Source: Paramarasmius palmivorus (lineage: Eukaryota; Basidiomycota; Agaricomycetes; Agaricales; Marasmiaceae). From it: a DNA stretch of 64,000 nucleotides. The notes under the pieces are model-generated. The model saw only the letters and a list, made by a program, of their open reading frames with translations, did not search any database and was not told the DNA's origin. Positions 57,801 to 64,000 of the stretch are shown here, piece after piece; within the stretch, counting starts at the first letter, position 1; every line of letters begins with the position of its first letter. Where the stretch lies: positions 372,001-436,000 of the forward strand of contig JAYKXP010000023.1 in NCBI GenBank assembly GCA_037176845.1, given 5' to 3'. The translations under genes and the position numbers were made by a program.

Positions 57801-58390
57801 GGATTTTTGCTTGTAAATGACCATTTCCCTTTGGAGTTCTATTCATGCACATGAGTTTAACAGAAAGAAATTAGATAACTCATAAGCGCACCACTTGCGT
57901 TCATTTCACTCATTGGAATTCCTACAGTGGCCACGAGTGTGTTGCACCAAAGTGGCCGATGACGGAAAACCTCGACAGATATCTGTGAGAGTTTCCGAGA
58001 TTCACTACAGATCAAGAATCCAAAGCTTTTAGCCAAGATCCTTGTAGGTTGCATTCGGTGAAGACATACACTTGCAAATCCAGGGAAAATCCATGCTCCG
58101 ACACTGATTTCATATCGCTGCGGTATTTTTTGTGAGAGCCACTGGGAAATCGAATGCTGATGATTAAATTCTTCTTTTTTGAGGATGGAAACCCGACAAT
58201 TTTGATCTCTGCACGGTATCAGCTGAGTATGTTTCGGAGAGAATCATAATTCTTGCCTCCAATCGTGAAACTGGGTGATTCTGGCTGCCTTTCTCTAATA
58301 ATATTGGTGAGAGAAGTACACTTGGAATATAAAACAAACGTACACTCCAGACACTTGAGTTTCACCTGTAGATGCCATTTTTGGTGGAGG
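54825..58390 (-). CDS. NACHT NTPase (fungal NLR-like) with N-terminal C2-like region
   Basis: STAND-class signalling NTPase of the kind used in fungal non-self recognition and cell death. The N-terminal exons (about 58390-57870) contain LQVKLKCLECTFVLYSKCTS, then ILKKEEFNHQHSISQWL and ILAKSFGFLICSESRKLSQI, a C2-like block (tentative). They splice in phase into ELQREMVIYKQKSVNDCL. A helical domain follows (DTVIEALDTLSE, IHEIARAASIVV, DEAIVALYDVMIETFKIAVD), spliced by gtaagt..atag into YQVSSFWNTP. NACHT: Walker A WISGIAGCGKS (near 56750), Walker B IVVLVDAIDE (near 56430). The last exons end SSSG at 54825, with no WD, ANK or TPR repeats seen. One base seems missing near 58230 between RNI and QLIP, so the C2-like part may be out of frame; the start is uncertain. 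Confidence 0.75.
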
Positions 58391-58489
58391 GGAGAATGAG
58401 GGAATAGTTCATGACTGACTATGGTTTTACTCGCTGCGTAGCTCCGACAAACCGCAAACACGTTGTATTCCATACTGGGGTATTTCGAT

Positions 58490-58710
58490 TGGTTTGAATG
58501 ATTCCAGGTCACAAGGGTCAAAATTTCTGAAATTTTTCGGATGGTCACAGGCCGTGGAAGGCCTGTCCGGAAAGCACCCAATTTTTGTCCAAATTCGGCA
58601 GTTTTTGGGCGCCAAATCCGAAATTTTTCGGCGGTCACAGACCCCCAGCGCCCCATCCGAGCCTCGAAATCTGGATGGCGAGGTCACAGGTCACAGGCCG
58701 TCCGAATCAA
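58490..58710. repeat. GGTCACAG-rich repeat tract
   Basis: GGTCACAGG or GGTCACAGA occurs at about 58543, 58633, 58682 and 58689, two of them in direct tandem, mixed with AATTTTT(G/C) and GGCGCCAAATCCG motifs. It lies just upstream of the NLR gene and could be promoter or repeat sequence. Confidence 0.5.
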
Positions 58711-59178
58711 TTGTACTATCTGATGAACACCCTTCCACCATGCTGCAGCCGGTATGCACGTTGTAGCTGCCATTCGTTAAACCCGTGGTCTATGTTCTCT
58801 GATGATCGAGGCCTTGGGATCCTGTCCTGTCTCACAGCTTTGGACATCCTGTGCCGCGGGTAGATGAAAGTCTTGCAGAATGTTTAGTATAGAAAGCAGT
58901 GTTTTATTGAGAATTTTAACTGTAGAGAAGTTTAAGACGTGGACGTACGACTTCGATTTCCCTCTGAGACCTCATGTTTTCCACTCAACCTACCGAACAC
59001 CTGTCAGGGTGTGGAGAAGCATCTAAGAACGTAAGGTGGAGACCGCATGAGGAATCAACAAGAACCACCACCATCTCGGATTTACCCCTATTCAAAAACA
59101 GTCATTGCCGCGAGGTTAGTACTATTCTGCCTGTATACATGTAGTACGGGACCCTGCGCTGATCGGTAACGGTCCACA
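58711..59178. other. No recognisable gene
   Basis: Spacer between the NLR upstream region and the first MITE. No motif seen. Confidence 0.45.
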
Positions 59179-59350
59179 CACACGGGAAGTGCCAAAATAT
59201 ACGCTCAATGTATAGGTGTACTGATGGACCGTATCGGGTGTATCGCACGATAATATAACCCTCGTATGGTTCATCAGTTGATGTTTCACTACTTCTTTCA
59301 ATGGATTCGAGGGATATATACCGAGCAGAAATATTGGTCCTTCCCGTGTG
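59179..59350. mobile_element. 172-bp MITE, copy 1
   Basis: Begins CACACGGGAAG and ends CTTCCCGTGTG (11-bp perfect TIR, similarity continuing inward), flanked by ACA on both sides (59176-59178, 59351-59353). The second copy of identical length lies 104 bp downstream. Confidence 0.85.
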
Positions 59351-59454
59351 ACAGCAGGTAATTCAAAAGTTCAAAAGTTCGGCATTGATCATCACAATAA
59401 TTCGGGCTTTTGAATGAGCGTCTGTACGACGAGCCTGAACGATTCAATCGTAGG

Positions 59455-59626
59455 CACACGGGAGGTACCAGAATATACGCTTGACGTATAGGTGTACTGA
59501 TGGACCGTATCGGGTGTATTGCACGATAATATAGCCTTCGTATGGTTCATCAGTTGATGTTTCACTACGTCTTTCAATGGATTAGAGGGATATATACCGA
59601 GCAGAAATATTGGTCCTTCCCGTGTG
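59455..59626. mobile_element. 172-bp MITE, copy 2
   Basis: Begins CACACGGGAGG and ends CTTCCCGTGTG, flanked by AGG on both sides (59452-59454, 59627-59629). About 90 percent identical by eye to copy 1, in the same orientation. No coding frame. Confidence 0.85.
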
Positions 59627-60151
59627 AGGCTCATACACGAAGTCTACTTGTTGAATTATAGAAACTGTCCCGGCGAGTATGGCCCGTACTAGGCTATGTC
59701 TAGATCTCGCAGATTTGCCTTGAACCTCATCCTTGTTTGACCGCAATGATAGCAAATGAGATAGCGTACATGAATGGAGCACAATGAAATGTGCTAAACA
59801 TAGTGGTGCCGCAGCAGCGGCAATGAATGGAAGTTTCATTACGTTGTTAATACCAAGAGGGAAACATGCAAATATACCTTTTCGGCGTTTTCTTCTATCA
59901 GGAACACCCGTGTAATTTCCCAGAAGTAAGAACAGTGTTTACCAAGCCCCGAGGCAGGGAACCAGAACGTAGGCACAGCGACGCAGGCAGGGTTTTGATT
60001 GACAAGAAACTATGGGAGAAGAGACGTTGATTCTGGAATCGGATACTGTGTACAGTGTACAATCGCCAATGACATTGTGAGATATCTCGATGACATGGAA
60101 GAAATGGACGACTACAATCATCTTTGTCAATATGTCACTGTCGAGTCACCG
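59627..60151. other. No recognisable gene
   Basis: Spacer between MITE copy 2 and the membrane-protein gene. No supported feature seen. Confidence 0.4.
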
Positions 60152-61774
60152 TTATACTCGCATGATACGATCAGGTCGAAAAATTACTGGAGAATTTGTT
60201 TCAACCTCGACCCAATGACTGTTTGTGTTCGTACTCGCAGACGATCTGTCTCTATTTAAGTTCAGTGGCCTCCACGAAGGTCTACGCCGCACCGGTAGGG
60301 GTTCCCGACTTTCACCAAACAGACGCTCTCGCCATAATTCCACTCTCCGCATTGTTGCGAGACGTTGACGACGGAAGTAGGCCATGAGAATAAGGATAAA
60401 CACAAAGATACCGCCGATAATGCCCATTATCATGCCGTTCTTCTTATTGCGCTCAGAATCATTGTCGGGGCGGGGGGTAGCACACATGAATGACGGGGAT
60501 ATCGTAATTTGAAAGAGGCGTACAAAGAAGTGGGTGTGACTGATTCACTCTGGGTTGAACTCTGGGTTGATGTCGTTCCTTGTGTAGTAGAACTGACCAA
60601 TGATAATGTTGAAGTTGGCCGAGAACTGAGGTGCCACTCAGTAAGGGAGCCTGTTGCCTCAAAATGTGAGATGGATCGTACCTTGAAGACGGCGTAATGG
60701 TACCGGTATCGGATCTGCTAAAATGCTGATTAGTCTCTTCCAATACACCACGTTGAAGTTTTCATGATCACCTGTTGGATGGTGTCGGGGGTTTTTCATC
60801 ACTTGAAGTAGTTGACGACGTAATAGGCGGATCTCGGCCGGTACTACTGCTTGACGTAGTCTCCAAAGAGCTAGACACCACTTCTATACTGGTCTGAGTC
60901 TCCCTAGCGCAATCGTTGAGTGTTTGACTGCCTCCCACTGGAAGGACAACCTACGTCGATGAGATGGTACCTGTAGAAGGGGTCGAGAGCGACACAGCAG
61001 AGCTCCTAGTCACAATGCTTTCTGTAAGTTGGTGAGGCCACTGAAAAGGCCGCTAACGATACGCACGAAGATGTAGTCACTACGGTGTCTGAGCTTGGAG
61101 GGCTATTGGGGTTGTTGGTATCCACAACATTGGTCGAGCCAAACTCGCAGATACTAGTAAAGCCGCTTGATTTGACACTAACTTGTGCTCCAGCGGAGAA
61201 TGGCGTGAAAGATTGCCCACTTGAAAGTCTGCATAACGTTCAGTCCAAGAAGTAAAGCAGGAGCATTGGGCGTACGATTGTTCTTGTATCCCTTTTAGTA
61301 GGTATTGTCTGTGGTTCCCGATCAGGGATGGAAAGAGAACAGGATGCGATGATGTGCTCACCCGGCGTTGAGAAATCTGATTTGGAAGTCTCCTCCATCT
61401 TCGTTGGCATCTATTGCTATCGGACTCCCATGAATGCTTGGTGTATCTAAATTCATGGCAAGAATTGCAAATGTAGAAGGATCGCCTGATTCTCGTGTGA
61501 AATGATAGGTTCTGAAGCTGCATGTTATTGTAGGGGGAAGGGGTGATCTTGAGTGCCGTGGTACGAAGAAGTAGCACATTGAAGAGGAAAATGCTGCGAA
61601 TAGACTTTGAGCATCACATTTGGCATCGTGACAGAAAAGAACTTGCAGTGAGATGGTTGAAAATGAGCGTGTTTGTGGACAGGTAGCCACACGACAAGCA
61701 GGATGAAACATGACTAGCATGTCCAACGAAGAGGGAGATAAACAAAAGAAAGGAGCATCAACCACCCAACGCAC
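60152..61774 (-). CDS. Ser/Thr-rich single-pass membrane protein
   Basis: The extracellular start includes FTRESGDPSTFAILAMNLDT and ANEDGGDFQIRFLNAG (about 61520-61360). This resembles the short N-terminal domain of many agaricomycete surface proteins of unknown function. A Ser/Thr-rich stalk follows (TQTSIEVVSSSLETTSSSST near 60870), then a transmembrane helix IMGIIGGIFVFILILMAYF (near 60400) and a basic cytosolic tail (RRQRLATMRR, VRRRPSWRP) to the stop at 60152. Several short introns are required. The exact start and signal peptide were not resolved and part of the middle reads through stops, so the exon model is approximate. A role as a wall sensor or adhesin-like protein would be a guess. 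Confidence 0.5.
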
Positions 61775-62190
61775 CTCGGTTCATACACCTATAGCTGTTA
61801 CTCCCATCGCAGCTCCCATCGCAGCCTACAGAGTTGATCATGATGGGCATGACTGCGCTGTGCCCTTTGCGTGATGGATTGTTGGAATTTTGGAAGACTT
61901 TGGAAGGCTATGAGCGCTGATGTCGGGTCCGGAGGACATGTCTCTAGCATTGAACAAAAGAGCTCTCTGGTCACAGTGGGAAGCTGTAGAACGATCCCAT
62001 CTCTCGGCGCAAAGTAGTACCGGTTGCGTGGTGAAATCAACGAAGAAGGGGAACATCAGCGTACAATATCCGAGACAAAAAACAATCAAGGCAAAGGCAA
62101 AATGCATGGAGTCAACTAGAAAGCCAACCTAAACCCATGCTATGCAATGTGCTGTACTTTTGTGACCTACATATATGAGTACAACAGGTG
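61775..62190. other. Spacer with repeat shared with 46.4-46.7 kb and 53.3 kb
   Basis: The minus-strand frame contains CAERWDRSTAS and DMSSG, echoing 46440-46690; the part at 62040-62105 matches 53325-53410. No complete gene. Confidence 0.4.
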
Positions 62191-62194
62191 TTCT

Positions 62195-62275
62195 TTATCA
62201 GGACTTCTGTCTACATGTGTATGAAGCGACGGAAATTAAAGGTACACGTGTAAGTAGCACGGAGATCAGAAGAAC
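62195..62275 (-). mobile_element. Degenerate LTR fragment of the same chromovirus family
   Basis: GACGGAAATTAAAGGTAC(A)(C/T)GTGTA(A/G)GTAGCA on the plus strand is the reverse complement of the first third of the LTR at 46965. It is diverged by substitutions and truncated, so it is an old relic in the opposite orientation. Confidence 0.75.
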
Positions 62276-62289
62276 CGCCGGGCAAGTGG

Positions 62290-63900
62290 GAGGAGACTCA
62301 TGACCATGACGTCACTGGTTGTTGACACGTGGAAGAGGTGCGCGTAAGCGTTGTGGTCGCGTTTCTTTTTTGTTGAGCACCACGTTCACCGTTGATCCAT
62401 TCTTCAGGTCGACACTGTACGTCTACGAATCGGTTCACTCCCTCGTCATCTTACACTTTCCACAAATTACCTCCACACAACATTCCCTCAGCTGCCTATG
62501 GTAGACGAAACACACTATCGGCTACCATCGGTTCCAACATCGACGCTACCCACCCTGGACTCGTTGGGGTCACTCTTCCTCCTCATCTGTATAGCCGTTA
62601 TGACGTCTCCGGTGGATCAAATGTTGGCTAGGTTAGGTTGGACGTTGTTTGGATTAGGACAGATCAGACTGATGAATGAATGCTGAGCAAGGTACGTATG
62701 CAATATCAATCCTTATCTGCACCTCTCCTCTTATCGTATCATCAAGCTGCCCACCACTTGTCTCACGTCAACACGGCTCTTTGCTTCCGACCGACACCAA
62801 CTTATACGATAGAGCTATATATCCTTGACGCACATCGCTTCCTCTCCCCTAAACACTCCCTTCGATGTGTCAGATGGCCGTTTCCGAGGGTGGTTGCCGG
62901 AGAGGTCAAAGCCCACCAAGAGGCAATCGGTTTTGGGGTACGCAGTTCATTTTACCTTTTCGCGCAACGTTGTGATAACCGGGATACAGTTTTCGACGTT
63001 GTCAGATAGACCGGAGAAAGGTACGCACGAGTCTATTCCATTTAACGCTTCTCATCATCGTACTCTCCAGATCTTTTGTTGCCCATCAAGACCCCTACGA
63101 GATGACTCGTTCCAGGACACGTCAGATGCTGGGTTCCTCGGCAATGACCATTCCATACCGCCACTTCTGTACTTGTTACTTACACCCTCCGACTCGGACG
63201 AGAGGGCTCTATTTTCCCAACGCATGCCCCTTTTCCGCTACGGTACAGAGGAAATCGGCTTTTAGGAACGGGGTCTGTCGTTGAGAGTCATAGGATTATG
63301 CTGGTGACTGAACATGGAGGGTACGTTATCGATTGTACCAACATGTCGTCCTTTTCACCTCTCCATAGCCGCTCATACCCTCCGGCACTGGTTCCCCGTT
63401 CTCTCAAGAGTATGCCACCTCCAGACTGCCTTTACCATTCATCTTACCTTAAAACCCAGGTCTGGATTCGTTTCATTGGCAACCTATACCCTACAGTTAA
63501 CACTTCGCTCTCGCCATCACGCGCTCGCTCTTGATTCACAAGGGGAAATGGTATGTCACCTCGCGACTCTTCCCCACCATTTATCACACCGCGAATACCA
63601 GTTCCCTGTTCGTTTCGCTATCGATTTATACCCTCTGGTCTCGCACCCGTTATCGCCCCTCTCACCGTGCCCAAACCAGGATGCTGCATTCGCCCTGTCG
63701 TGAGGTACGCCCATTTCTCATTCCCCTCGCACACGTTGTTAATTATACGTTACAGAATCTGCCCATCGACTTCGCGAAGAGGTGGAGATTCAAAAGGAGA
63801 AGATACGCCACGGCCCGAGGCCTCGTTCCCTTTCATCGAACGGCGTATTCACGACACCCCATGATCGTCAATGTATGACTCCTCATCTGAGGTACGGCTT
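62290..63900 (+). repeat. Repeat R copy 4
   Basis: Has TGACGTCA (62307-62314) and CACGTG (62326-62331), then a hydrophobic SLFLLICIAVM segment and ATGTTGGCTAGGTTAGGTTGG (62620), matching copy 1. The frame 62498-62686 is the best local coding candidate, with a membrane-like segment, but I cannot extend it with confidence. A short AAAG microsatellite follows near 63950. Confidence 0.5.
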
Positions 63901-64000
63901 CTTCTCGCGTTTCTTGCCGTTACTCATCGGATGTTACAGTATGTAAAAGAAAGAAAGAAAGCAAGTTTCACGAGCAGGGCAAGATAGACCACATCTGGCT

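Overview
The window is nuclear DNA of a filamentous basidiomycete, most likely an agaricomycete. The evidence is intron-dense genes (introns mostly about 45-60 nt, GT..AG), a laccase relic, membrane-anchored GH76-like genes, F-box and NACHT (NLR) genes, an uncharacterised multicopy family I associate with agaricomycetes, intron-containing tRNA genes, and a Ty3/Gypsy chromovirus. Species is not determinable from this read-through. All exon models and alignments were done by eye.

Layout. 1-7.5 kb: two GH76-like genes on the minus strand (one broken, one intact in ten exons) flank a decayed laccase on the plus strand. 9.5-11.9 kb: a type-B carboxylesterase with signal anchor, interrupted by frame breaks. 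12.7-16.4 kb: two F-box genes. 17.0-20.5 kb: a third GH76-like gene whose cytoplasmic tail is split off by a 1.34-kb element with a perfect 27-bp terminal inverted repeat and GTAAC-rich arrays. 21.2-26 kb: a tandem array of small coiled-coil genes interleaved with tRNA-Gly(GCC) copies. 25.9-46.5 kb: a segmental triplication (period about 7.0-7.5 kb). Each unit has a plus-strand tRNA-Gly, in two of three a tRNA-Ser copy, a pyrimidine-rich repeat R, minus-strand tRNA-Gly copies and a minus-strand uncharacterised gene. 46.97-53.31 kb: a young complete chromovirus with identical 304-bp LTRs, intact gag and pol, a 5-bp target duplication and a Tf1/Sushi-like self-priming signature. 54.8-58.4 kb: an NLR gene. 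59.2-59.6 kb: two copies of a 172-bp MITE. 60.2-61.8 kb: a Ser/Thr-rich membrane protein. 62.2-64 kb: an LTR relic and a fourth repeat-R copy.

The strongest candidates for something new are the tRNA-Gly/coiled-coil array, the triplicated unit, the self-priming chromovirus, the GTAAC element and the 172-bp MITE pair. Many otherwise recognisable genes carry single-base frame breaks. Either this is a decaying accessory region, or the assembly carries uncorrected indels; the intact 1.3-kb and 4-kb ORFs of the retroelement and the intact GH76 paralogue argue against uniformly poor sequence.
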